Origin: Paragemmobacter straminiformis
GTDB taxonomy: Bacteria > Pseudomonadota > Alphaproteobacteria > Rhodobacterales > Rhodobacteraceae
DNA: 64,000 bases
Direction of reading: 5' to 3'
Assembly: GCF_014243445.1 (NCBI RefSeq)
Contig: NZ_JACLQD010000001.1
Span: 62,001 to 126,000 of the forward strand
In this document: positions 8,501-16,578 of the stretch, in pieces
Position numbering within the stretch: position 1 is the stretch's first letter
Layout: every line of letters begins with the position of its first letter
Program-made: the position numbers and the translations under genes
Notes under the pieces: model-generated
What the model was told of the DNA's origin: nothing
Seen by the model: only the letters and a program-made list of their open reading frames with translations
Databases searched by the model: none

Positions 8501-9913
8501 ATGCAGGATCTGTGCGGGCTTTCCGCCTCTGACCTCGCGCGGCTGATAGCGGGGCGAGAGGTGAAACCCTCCGAACTGATGGAAGCCACCCTGGCCCGCA
8601 TCGCTGCGGTGAACCCTTCGGTCAACGCCATCGTCTCGATGCCCGATGCCGATGCGCTGATGGATCAGGCCCGCGCCGCCGATGATGCGGCGCCCGCAGG
8701 CTGGCTGCACGGCATCCCGATGGCGGTCAAGGACCTGTTGGCCGTCAAGGGCATCCGCACCACATGGGGCTCGCCGCTCTATGCCGGGCACATCCCGCAA
8801 GCCGACGATCTTCTGGCCGCCCGCATGCGCGCGGCGGGGGCGATCTTCATCGGCAAGACCAATACGCCCGAATGGGGCCACGGCTCGCACAGCTTCAACC
8901 CCGTCTTCGGCGCGACGCGCAACCCCTATGAGCTGTCGCGCAGCGCGGGCGGGTCCTCGGGCGGGGCCGCGGCGGCGCTTGCCACGCGCATGGTGGCGGT
9001 GGCAGACGGCTCGGACATGATGGGATCGCTGCGCAACCCCGCCGCCTTCTGCAACGTCTACGGCTTCCGCCCCAGCTACGGCCTTGTCCCTGCCGATGCC
9101 GAGGGCGACACCTACCTCGCCACACTCGCCACCGAAGGCCCGATGGCCCGCAACGTCGAGGACATCGCCCGCCTTCTGGCCGTGCAAGCGGGCGAAAACC
9201 CCGCCGTGCCCTTCGGCCGCCCTGCCGAACCCTTTGCCGACAGGCTGCACAGCGACCTGCGCGGCAAGCGCATCGCATGGCTTGGCGACTGGGGCGGCGC
9301 CTACCGGTGCGAGGACGGCATCCTGCCGCTCTGCGAAACGGCGCTTGCAACCTTTGCCGACCTCGGCGCCACGGTCGAGGCGCTTACCCCGCCCTTCCCC
9401 GCCGAAAAGCTGTGGTTCGCCTGGACCACGCTGCGCGCCATGCTCAACTCGAACGGCAAGCGCGCGCTTTACGACGATCCGGCCAAGCGCGCGCAGCTCA
9501 AGCCCGAAACCCTGTGGGAGATCGAGCAGGGCCTCGGCCTTTCTGCCGACGCGGTCTTTGCCGCCTCGGAAATCCGCTCGCGCTGGTATGCCCATGCCGC
9601 GCGCCTTTTCGACCGCTATGACGCCCTTGTCATGCCGACGGCGCAGGTCTGGCCCTTCCCCGTCGAATGGCGCTGGCCGCAATCCATCAACGGCCATCCG
9701 ATGGACACCTATCACCGCTGGATGGAGGTGGTCATTCCCGTCTCGCTTCTTGGCCTGCCCGCGCTGAACATCCCCGCGGGCTTCGGGCAGAACGGCCTGC
9801 CGATGGGCATGCAGCTCGTCACCCGTTTCGGCACCGACGCGGCCTGCCTTGCGCTTGGCCACAGCTACCACATGGCGACCGACTGGCCGAACCGCCGCCC
9901 GCCCGTCCTCTAG
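8501..9913 (+). CDS. Amidase-signature family amidohydrolase (second)
   Basis: A 470-residue amidase-signature protein. Lys77 (MAVKDLL), Ser152 in SAGGSSGGAAAA and Ser176 in GSDMMGSLRNPA give the expected Ser-cisSer-Lys triad. The usual GG before the last GS is replaced by MM-G, as I recall for one amidase subgroup, so activity is likely but specificity may differ. The ATG at 8501 (or 8495) is preceded by AAGGA within a dispersed repeat. It lies after potD on the same strand and may be co-transcribed with the transporter, pairing with the amidase upstream of potA. Confidence 0.85.
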   Translation: MQDLCGLSASDLARLIAGREVKPSELMEATLARIAAVNPSVNAIVSMPDADALMDQARAADDAAPAGWLHGIPMAVKDLLAVKGIRTTWGSPLYAGHIPQADDLLAARMRAAGAIFIGKTNTPEWGHGSHSFNPVFGATRNPYELSRSAGGSSGGAAAALATRMVAVADGSDMMGSLRNPAAFCNVYGFRPSYGLVPADAEGDTYLATLATEGPMARNVEDIARLLAVQAGENPAVPFGRPAEPFADRLHSDLRGKRIAWLGDWGGAYRCEDGILPLCETALATFADLGATVEALTPPFPAEKLWFAWTTLRAMLNSNGKRALYDDPAKRAQLKPETLWEIEQGLGLSADAVFAASEIRSRWYAHAARLFDRYDALVMPTAQVWPFPVEWRWPQSINGHPMDTYHRWMEVVIPVSLLGLPALNIPAGFGQNGLPMGMQLVTRFGTDAACLALGHSYHMATDWPNRRPPVL

Positions 9914-9937
9914 CAGCCCGACCTTTAGAGACCCGTC

Positions 9938-10477
9938 CTACAGATCGTAGCGGAACAGTTCGTCATAGCGCGCCCCCTTGGGCGACAGATGCGACTGGAA
10001 CAGGCAGAAATGGTCCACCTGCCAAGGATCGGTCGCGAACCCTCCGCCCAGCGCCACGGCGCGTTCCAGCCGCATCGCCTCGTCCGGAGGCGGCGGGGCA
10101 AAGCGCCCCAGCGTCACATGCGGCACGAACTTGCGCGCCGCGCAGTCGATCCCGGCCACCTGCGCCGCCCGCTCCAGCTTGGCCTGCAGGCGCACCAGCG
10201 GCCCGGACGCCGCCACCCCGGCCCAGGCGGCCTTGGGCTTGGCCCCGCCGAACAGCCCCAACCCCTGCAAGCGCAGCTCGAACGGCGGCACCCGCACCTC
10301 GGCAAAGCGTTCATGCGCGGCCTCGAGCGCCCAATCCTGCACCTCGCCCAGAAACACCAGCGTCAGGTGGAACCCCTCGGGCTCGACCGACTTGGGCAAA
10401 GGCAGCAGGAACTGCTGCACCCGCAGCGCAGACATCACCGCCTCGGGCAGGGGCAGCGCCAGAAACACCCGCATCAT
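9938..10477 (-). CDS. thpR: RNA 2',3'-cyclic phosphodiesterase ThpR (2H family)
   Basis: A 179-residue 2H phosphoesterase. The two HxTx motifs are FHLTLVF (about residue 36) and FVPHVTLGRF (about 120), the paired catalytic histidines that open 2',3'-cyclic phosphates on RNA ends. Length fits ThpR/LigT (about 175-190). The ATG at 10477 overlaps the deacetylase stop (ATGA, 10474-10477); a second ATG follows directly at 10474. It is the last gene of a coupled three-gene string. Confidence 0.88.
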   Translation of the reverse strand: MMRVFLALPLPEAVMSALRVQQFLLPLPKSVEPEGFHLTLVFLGEVQDWALEAAHERFAEVRVPPFELRLQGLGLFGGAKPKAAWAGVAASGPLVRLQAKLERAAQVAGIDCAARKFVPHVTLGRFAPPPPDEAMRLERAVALGGGFATDPWQVDHFCLFQSHLSPKGARYDELFRYDL

Positions 10478-11580
10478 CGCCGTGCCAATGCCTCCAGCCG
10501 CGCCTTCACCTCGTCGCGCAACATGCCCTCGCGCGCGGGGTCAAGCAAGGTCTCCATCATCGCGGCCCCGGGCAGCGCCCGCCCGCCGCCGTTCCACGAC
10601 AGGCCGCGCAGCACGGCGCAGGCCGCCTCGGGCAGGCGCAGCGGCAGCTCGAACCCCGCCAGCACGCCCCAAAGCGCCGTCCAGCAGCGCCCGACCGACC
10701 ACGGGTTATAGCCGCCCCCGCCCAGCAGCAGGAACCGCTCGGCCAGCGGCAACAGCCCGCGCAACACCCCGATATAGGCGCGGTTCGACAGGCACAGCCG
10801 CGACAGCGGATCCTCGAGCAGACTGTCGGCCCCTGCCTGCAACACGATGACATCGGGCCGGAACGCCGCCACGCGCGGCAGGATCAACTCCTCGCGCACC
10901 GCCCGCATTTCCGTATCGTTGAACCCCTTCGGCACCGGCAGGTTGAAGGCATTGCCCCCCGCATCCTCGGCAAGTGCCCCCGTAAAGGGCCAGCGCGCCT
11001 CCTCATGGACCGAGATCATCAGCACATCGTCGCGCCCCGCAAAGACCGGCTCCACCCCGTCGGCGTGATGCGCGTCGATATCGACATAGGCCACCCGCAA
11101 CCCCGCCCGCAGAAAGGACAATATCCCCAGCACCGGATCGTTCAGATAACAGAAACCGTTGGCGCGGTCGGGCATCCCGTGATGCGTCCCGCCGCCCGGC
11201 ACGTAAATGCGCCCCGCCCCCTGCGCCAACATGTCGGCAGCCAGCAGCACGCCCCCCGCCCCCGTCGCGGGCCGCGAATAGATCTGCGGAAAAACCGGGT
11301 TCGACGCCGTCCCGATCTGGTGGCGCGCCCGCGTTCCGGCATCGACAGCGCCCTCCGCCTCGGCCCGCAGAAGGGCTGCGATATACTCGGGCGTGTGAAA
11401 GGCGGTCAAAGCGGCAGGTTTCGCCTTGGGGCTGGTGCGATAGCGCCCGTCAAGCCAGCCCAGCGCGCGCGCCAGATCCATCACCACCGGCACGCGCGGA
11501 ATACGCAGCGGATGCGCCCCGCCATAGGACGAGCCGCGATAGACCTCGGCGCCGATGAACAGCGCCTCGCCGCCTGTCAC
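10474..11580 (-). CDS. Histone deacetylase/AcuC-family deacetylase
   Basis: A 368-residue zinc-dependent deacetylase of the class I/II histone-deacetylase fold (AcuC/acetylpolyamine amidohydrolase relatives). Visible: tandem His133-His134 in GGGTHHGMPD, zinc ligands Asp169 and His171 in YVDIDAHHADG, a third Asp in QAGADSL, and GGGGYN. Start GTG 11580 overlaps the peroxidase stop (GTGA, 11577-11580); upstream extension would overlap that gene. The substrate may be acetylated proteins, acetoin-pathway components or acetylpolyamines; the pot operon nearby makes polyamines conceivable but unproven. Confidence 0.87.
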   Translation of the reverse strand: MTGGEALFIGAEVYRGSSYGGAHPLRIPRVPVVMDLARALGWLDGRYRTSPKAKPAALTAFHTPEYIAALLRAEAEGAVDAGTRARHQIGTASNPVFPQIYSRPATGAGGVLLAADMLAQGAGRIYVPGGGTHHGMPDRANGFCYLNDPVLGILSFLRAGLRVAYVDIDAHHADGVEPVFAGRDDVLMISVHEEARWPFTGALAEDAGGNAFNLPVPKGFNDTEMRAVREELILPRVAAFRPDVIVLQAGADSLLEDPLSRLCLSNRAYIGVLRGLLPLAERFLLLGGGGYNPWSVGRCWTALWGVLAGFELPLRLPEAACAVLRGLSWNGGGRALPGAAMMETLLDPAREGMLRDEVKARLEALARR

Positions 11581-12107
11581 GGCAGCAGCGCCTCGATCTT
11601 GCGCGTCACGGCACTTGCATTGGGCCGCATCAGGCTGCCCCATGTCGCCACGACCCCGCCTTGCCCGTCCAGCAACACCTTGTTGAAATTCCAGTTCGGC
11701 TCGAAGCCGTGATCGGCCTTGAGCATGGCATAGAACGGATGCGCCTCGGGTCCGGTGACATGGGTGATGTCGGTCATCGGAATGGTCAGGTCGAAGTTGG
11801 TCGCGCAATACTCCTTGACCGCCTTGCCATCGCCCAGCTCCTGGTTGAAATCGTCCGACGGCACCGCCAGCACGACAAGCCCCTTGGCGCCATATTCATC
11901 CTGCAAGGCCTGCAAATCGTCGAACTGCGGCGCGAACCCGCAAAGCGAGGCGGTGTTGACCACCAGCACCGGCTTGCCCCTGTAATCGTCCAGATCGATC
12001 TTTCCCCCGTCGATCGAGGGGAAGCTGTATCCGGCCAGCGCAGGAACCGGCAGCAGTGCTGCGGCGCTGACAAGGGCGGCGGCAAAGGCTTTGGCAAGGG
12101 TGCGCAT
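11577..12107 (-). CDS. Exported glutathione peroxidase-family thiol peroxidase
   Basis: A 176-residue thioredoxin-fold peroxidase. A signal peptide (residues 1-25, cleavage after PALA) precedes the domain; the peroxidatic cysteine is Cys56 in NTASLCGFAPQF, with the family NWNFNK motif near 140. A Cys rather than selenocysteine form, acting in the periplasm on hydroperoxides. Start ATG 12107 has GGAG six bases upstream; an in-frame ATG at 12125 lacks one. Heads a coupled operon with the deacetylase and thpR. Confidence 0.88.
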   Translation of the reverse strand: MRTLAKAFAAALVSAAALLPVPALAGYSFPSIDGGKIDLDDYRGKPVLVVNTASLCGFAPQFDDLQALQDEYGAKGLVVLAVPSDDFNQELGDGKAVKEYCATNFDLTIPMTDITHVTGPEAHPFYAMLKADHGFEPNWNFNKVLLDGQGGVVATWGSLMRPNASAVTRKIEALLP

Positions 12108-12336
12108 GTCTGTCTCCGGGTTCATCTCTGTTGCTAGATAAGCCCCGAACCGCCGCCGTCAAACGCCAAAGCTGCGACAAACGTGGCCGCAGCGGCACAG
12201 CTTTGCCCTCTTCGCGCCGCTCAAGCGGAAATGATCACGGCCAAGGCTGGAAATAGCGCCCCGGCCAGCGCATAATATCCACCAGAGCAGGCATGCCCTT
12301 TGCACATATAGATCGCCAAGATCAAAACGGGGCCGA

Positions 12337-12822
12337 ATGAAACGGACAACCGAAGCCAGCCTACAAGGGGCCGAACAGGCCCCGCGCAGCCAGTACGGCG
12401 CGATCTGCTGGCGCATGCACCGTGGCCATGTCGAAGTGCTGCTGATCACCTCGCGCGATACGGGGCGCTGGGTCATTCCCAAGGGCTGGCCCATCGACGG
12501 CCTCGCCCCCGCCGCCTCTGCCGCGCGCGAGGCGTGGGAGGAAGCGGGCGTCCACGGCGAACCCGACCCCGAGGCGCTTGGCCTTTACACCTATGACAAG
12601 GTGCTCAACCCCGACGCCTCGCTGCCCTGCGCGGTCGTCGTCTTTCCGCTGCGGGTAGAGGAACTGGCCGCCAAGTTCCCCGAACGCAAAGAGCGTCGCC
12701 GCAAATGGTTCGCCGCCGCCAAGGCCGCCAAGAAGGTCGCCGAACCGGAATTGCGCAACCTGTTCAAGACCCTTGCCGAAGACCCTTCCCTCCTCTCGGG
12801 CGCGGCGGTTGCCCCGGCTTGA
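12337..12822 (+). CDS. NUDIX hydrolase (diphosphoinositol polyphosphate phosphohydrolase-like)
   Basis: A 161-residue NUDIX protein. The box is visible as PKGWPIDG followed by AAREAWEEAGV (about residues 48-72), whose two glutamates bind the metal; the first conserved Glu of the loose consensus is replaced, as is common in this DIPP-like subgroup. A basic C-terminal segment (ERKERRRKWF) matches the same subgroup. It cleaves X-linked nucleoside or inositol diphosphates; the natural substrate is unknown. A 229-base gap upstream, divergent from the peroxidase, should hold both promoters. Confidence 0.87.
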   Translation: MKRTTEASLQGAEQAPRSQYGAICWRMHRGHVEVLLITSRDTGRWVIPKGWPIDGLAPAASAAREAWEEAGVHGEPDPEALGLYTYDKVLNPDASLPCAVVVFPLRVEELAAKFPERKERRRKWFAAAKAAKKVAEPELRNLFKTLAEDPSLLSGAAVAPA

Positions 12823-12882
12823 TTTTCCGCCCATGATGCCTAGCTGTCATCGGTCCCTCTCATCGCAAGCAGCCGCACCGGA

Positions 12883-13308
12883 ATGATCCGCTTCTCGCTC
12901 AAATGCCCCTCCGACCACGGCTTCGAAAGCTGGTTCCAGTCGGGCGCGGCCTTTGAAACGCTGCGCGCGGCGGGCCATGTCGCCTGCCCCGTCTGCGGCA
13001 GCACCGGCGTCGAAAAATCGCTGATGGCCCCCAGCGTGCGCCCCGCCCGCAACGCGGCGGGCAAGCCCGACCTCTCGACCCCCGAAACCGATGCGGAAAA
13101 GGCGCTGGCCGAACTGCGCCGCAAGGTTGAAGAGACGTCGGAATATGTCGGCCTCGATTTCGTGACCGAGGCCCGCCGCATGCACGAAGGCGCGGTCCCC
13201 GAACGCGCGATCTACGGCGAAGCCCGCCTCGACGAGGCGAAGAAACTCGTGGAAGACGGCGTCCCCGTCGCACCGCTGCCCTTCATGCCGCAGCGCCGCA
13301 CCAACTGA
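12883..13308 (+). CDS. DUF1178 family protein
   Basis: A 141-residue alphaproteobacterial/betaproteobacterial conserved protein. It begins MIRFSLKCPSDHGFESWF and carries a second cysteine pair CPVC near residue 35, consistent with a small zinc-ribbon head. A helical segment (EKALAELRRKVEETSEYVG) and the family motif FVTEARRMHEGAVPERAIYG follow. Function unknown. It lies 60 bases after the NUDIX gene on the same strand and is probably co-transcribed. Confidence 0.87.
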   Translation: MIRFSLKCPSDHGFESWFQSGAAFETLRAAGHVACPVCGSTGVEKSLMAPSVRPARNAAGKPDLSTPETDAEKALAELRRKVEETSEYVGLDFVTEARRMHEGAVPERAIYGEARLDEAKKLVEDGVPVAPLPFMPQRRTN

Positions 13309-13469
13309 TCCGGTCACATTCCGTTAACCACTTTCCCCGACTTCGGTGCCTTTCCGTCGCAAACCCGCCCGAATCCCGGGCCACCTTTCCGGCAGGGGCA
13401 TGTTGCCCCCCTGTGTAAGTGGTGCCCCGTCCTTGTCCGGGGAATGTGTGTGTGTGGAGCCTGCCCGAA

Positions 13470-14596
<1,127 letters not shown>

Positions 14597-14657
14597 TCAC
14601 GCTCCTAACGGGCAACTTGCCGCCCCCCCCTGCATGGCTTCCCCCTGCATGGCCGCC

Positions 14658-14706
14658 CATACCCCTCCCGCATACCCCTCCCGCATACCCCTCCCGCATA
14701 CCCCCT
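14658..14706 (+). repeat. 13-bp tandem repeat upstream of the SOS box
   Basis: Three perfect copies of CATACCCCTCCCG (14658-14696) and a partial fourth (14697-14706). Just before them CCCTGCATGG also occurs twice. The array sits within the 322-base gap between the ferredoxin and the DnaE2-derived gene. Confidence 0.85.
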
Positions 14707-14723
14707 TGCCTCCGTTCGCAAAT

Positions 14724-14738
14724 GTTCTACATTTGTTC
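14724..14738 (+). promoter_or_regulatory. LexA/SOS box (GTTC-N7-GTTC)
   Basis: GTTCTACATTTGTTC is a perfect match to the alphaproteobacterial (Rhodobacter-type) LexA operator GTTC-N7-GTTC. It ends three bases before the ATG of the DnaE2-derived gene, so that gene is probably damage-inducible. LexA binding is inferred from the consensus. Confidence 0.75.
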
Positions 14739-14741
14739 ACC

Positions 14742-15176
14742 ATGCAACCTGTCGCCCCCCGCTTCCGCAGCGTCACCGAAATCTGGCAAACGCCCGCGCG
14801 GCCGCCGAACACATGGCCGCGCCCGCCCTCGGCGCTCGTGGCCGAACGGCTCGACGAACCGCCCGCGGGCGCCCGGGTCTGCGTGGCGGGCCTCGTCCTC
14901 GTCCGCCAGCGCCCCGGCACCGCCAAGGGCGTGATCTTCCTCACGCTCGAGGATGAGACCGGCACCTGCAACGTCGTCGTCTGGGCCAAGCTCTACGAAC
15001 GCCACCGCCGCGCCGTGATCGCGGGGCGCATGCTGCGCGTCACCGGCCGCCTGCAACGCGAGGCGGGGGTGGTCCACATCGTCGCCGAACAGATCGAGGA
15101 TATCTCGCATATGCTCGACACCCTCCTGCGCCCGGATTTCCGCCATGACGGCACAAGGGCGGGCGACCAGCCCTGA
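14742..15176 (+). CDS. Orphan C-terminal OB-fold of error-prone DNA polymerase DnaE2
   Basis: A 144-residue protein. Residues about 45-118 match the C-terminal OB-fold of DnaE2 (PAGARVCVAGLVLVRQRPG, GVIFLTLEDETGTCNVVVW, RLQREAGVVHIVAE), normally the tail of a roughly 1,000-residue polymerase. No PHP, palm or finger domain and no imuA/imuB lies upstream. Yet a perfect LexA box stands directly before the start, as expected for the imuA-imuB-dnaE2 mutagenesis cassette. Either an internal deletion fused the SOS promoter to the tail, or this is a domesticated single-strand-binding OB protein. The frame is open throughout, which argues against simple decay. The start is uncertain because there is almost no leader. 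Confidence 0.75.
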   Translation: MQPVAPRFRSVTEIWQTPARPPNTWPRPPSALVAERLDEPPAGARVCVAGLVLVRQRPGTAKGVIFLTLEDETGTCNVVVWAKLYERHRRAVIAGRMLRVTGRLQREAGVVHIVAEQIEDISHMLDTLLRPDFRHDGTRAGDQP

Positions 15177-15252
15177 CCCTTTGCGCAAGCCCCGCCTTGC
15201 CGCTATGCTGCGCCAAAGGTCCGGACAACGGGCAGCACAGGCAGGGGCATCC

Positions 15253-15801
15253 ATGACATTCCACCACAGGACCGGCGCGGCGCTGCTTGCTGCCCTTGCG
15301 CTTTCCGCCTGCCTGCAACGCCCGCCCGTCCCCGAAACCCCGAAACAGGCCGATCTCTCCGCCGAAATCGTCACCACCCGCGACGACACGGCCCCCACCG
15401 GCCCCGATGGCGCCTGCTGGGCCACCGACTCAAGCCCCGCCGTGATCGAGACCGTCACCGAACAGGTGCAGGTCACCCCCGAAGAACGCGCCGAGGATGG
15501 CAGCATCACAGCCCCCGCCTCTTACCGCACCAAGACCCATACCCGCATGCTGCGCGACCGTCAGGTCATCTGGTTCCGCGCGCCCTGCCCGATCGACATG
15601 ACCCCCGATTTCATCGCCACCCTGCAACGCGCGCTCAAGGCACGCGGCTACTACCTTGCCCCCCTGACCGGCACGCTCGACGCCGCGACCGTCGATGCGA
15701 TCCGCCGCTTCCAGACCGAACGCGGCCTTGCCAGCCGCCAGCTCTCGCTGGCCGCCGCGCGCGAACTGGGCATCGTCCCGACCGAGCTGGACGCGCTGTG
15801 A
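15253..15801 (+). CDS. Lipoprotein with peptidoglycan-binding-like domain
   Basis: A 182-residue predicted lipoprotein: signal sequence with lipobox LSAC (Cys20). A low-complexity middle is followed by a C-terminal PG_binding_1-like helix bundle (about residues 118-180, LQRALKARGYYLAPLTGTLD and AVDAIRRFQTERGL-type pattern). It would be anchored to a membrane and bind the cell wall. AGGGG precedes the ATG at 15253; an upstream in-frame reading overlaps the DnaE2-derived gene and lacks a signal peptide. Its TGA overlaps the next gene's GTG. Confidence 0.82.
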   Translation: MTFHHRTGAALLAALALSACLQRPPVPETPKQADLSAEIVTTRDDTAPTGPDGACWATDSSPAVIETVTEQVQVTPEERAEDGSITAPASYRTKTHTRMLRDRQVIWFRAPCPIDMTPDFIATLQRALKARGYYLAPLTGTLDAATVDAIRRFQTERGLASRQLSLAAARELGIVPTELDAL

Positions 15802-16427
15802 TCTGGGCCACCCGCGCCCGCGCCCGCATCGCCGACCTCTGGGCCAACCAGACCGACGGCGCGCATGATCTGGGCCACCTCGACCGCGTCTGGCGCGCCT
15901 GCCGCCTGATCGCGATGGACGAAGCCGCCGACCTCGACATCCTCGCCGCCGCCGCCTATTTCCACGACGCGGTCAACCTGCCCAAGGATGCGCCCGACCG
16001 CGCCACCGCCTCGCGCCAAAGCGCCGATCTGGCCGTGGCCGAACTGGCTGCAATGGGCTTTCCGCCCGCGAAACTCGCGGCCCTGCACCACGCCATCCTT
16101 GCCCACAGCTTTTCGGCCAACATCCCCCCCGAAACGCCCGAGGCGAAAATCCTGCAAGACGCCGACCGCCTCGAAGCCCTTGGCGCCATCGGCATCGCCC
16201 GCATGTTCCTGATCTCGGGGCAAATGGGCGGCGGCCTGTTCGACGCCGCGGACCCGATGGCCCTGAACCGCCCGCTCGACGACCGCCGCTACGCGCTCGA
16301 CCATATCGCGGTCAAGCTGACCCGCATCGCCGAAACCATGCAGACCGCGACAGGCCGCGCCATCGCTGCCGAGCGTCTGGAATGGATGGAAAGCTTCCGC
16401 ACGCGGCTGTTGTCCGAAATCGGCTGA
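15798..16427 (+). CDS. HD-domain metal-dependent phosphohydrolase
   Basis: A 209-residue HD-superfamily protein. Metal-binding residues are visible as His23/His27 (GAHDLGHLDRVW), the HD pair His56-Asp57 (AYFHDAVN), His-rich LHHAILAHSF (about residue 98) and a distal Asp in KILQDADRLEALG. It resembles YedJ-type hydrolases; substrate unknown. Start GTG 15798 overlaps the lipoprotein stop (GTGA), indicating coupling. Confidence 0.85.
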   Translation: MIWATRARARIADLWANQTDGAHDLGHLDRVWRACRLIAMDEAADLDILAAAAYFHDAVNLPKDAPDRATASRQSADLAVAELAAMGFPPAKLAALHHAILAHSFSANIPPETPEAKILQDADRLEALGAIGIARMFLISGQMGGGLFDAADPMALNRPLDDRRYALDHIAVKLTRIAETMQTATGRAIAAERLEWMESFRTRLLSEIG

Positions 16428-16480
16428 CAGCGGTTCCCGACACAAGACCCTGAACCGGCGCGAATGCCGCCCCGCTCTGG

Positions 16481-16540
16481 CGTAAGCAAAAAAGGCGGGG
16501 CCCAAGCAAAAAAGGCGGGGCGCAAGCAAAAAGGGCGGCA
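16481..16540. repeat. Triple 20-bp tandem repeat with A-run
   Basis: Three consecutive 20-bp units of the form CGCAAGCAAAAAAGGCGGGG at 16481-16500, 16501-16520 and 16521-16540. On the minus strand each unit is a C-rich stretch followed by a T-run. Confidence 0.85.
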
Positions 16541-16558
16541 GGTTCCCCCGCCGCCCCC
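16524..16558 (-). terminator. Intrinsic terminator downstream of degP
   Basis: A 7-bp stem GGGCGGC/GCCGCCC (16533-16539 with 16550-16556), followed on the minus strand by TTTTTGC, lies about 20 bases past the degP stop. The neighbouring 20-bp repeats provide two more C-rich/T-run segments that may back it up. Confidence 0.7.
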
Positions 16559-16578
16559 TTGCCTGCAAGGCTTGCGCC

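Noticed and set aside
14658-14706. CRISPR array
   Set aside because: Contiguous 13-bp tandem units without spacers; no cas genes.
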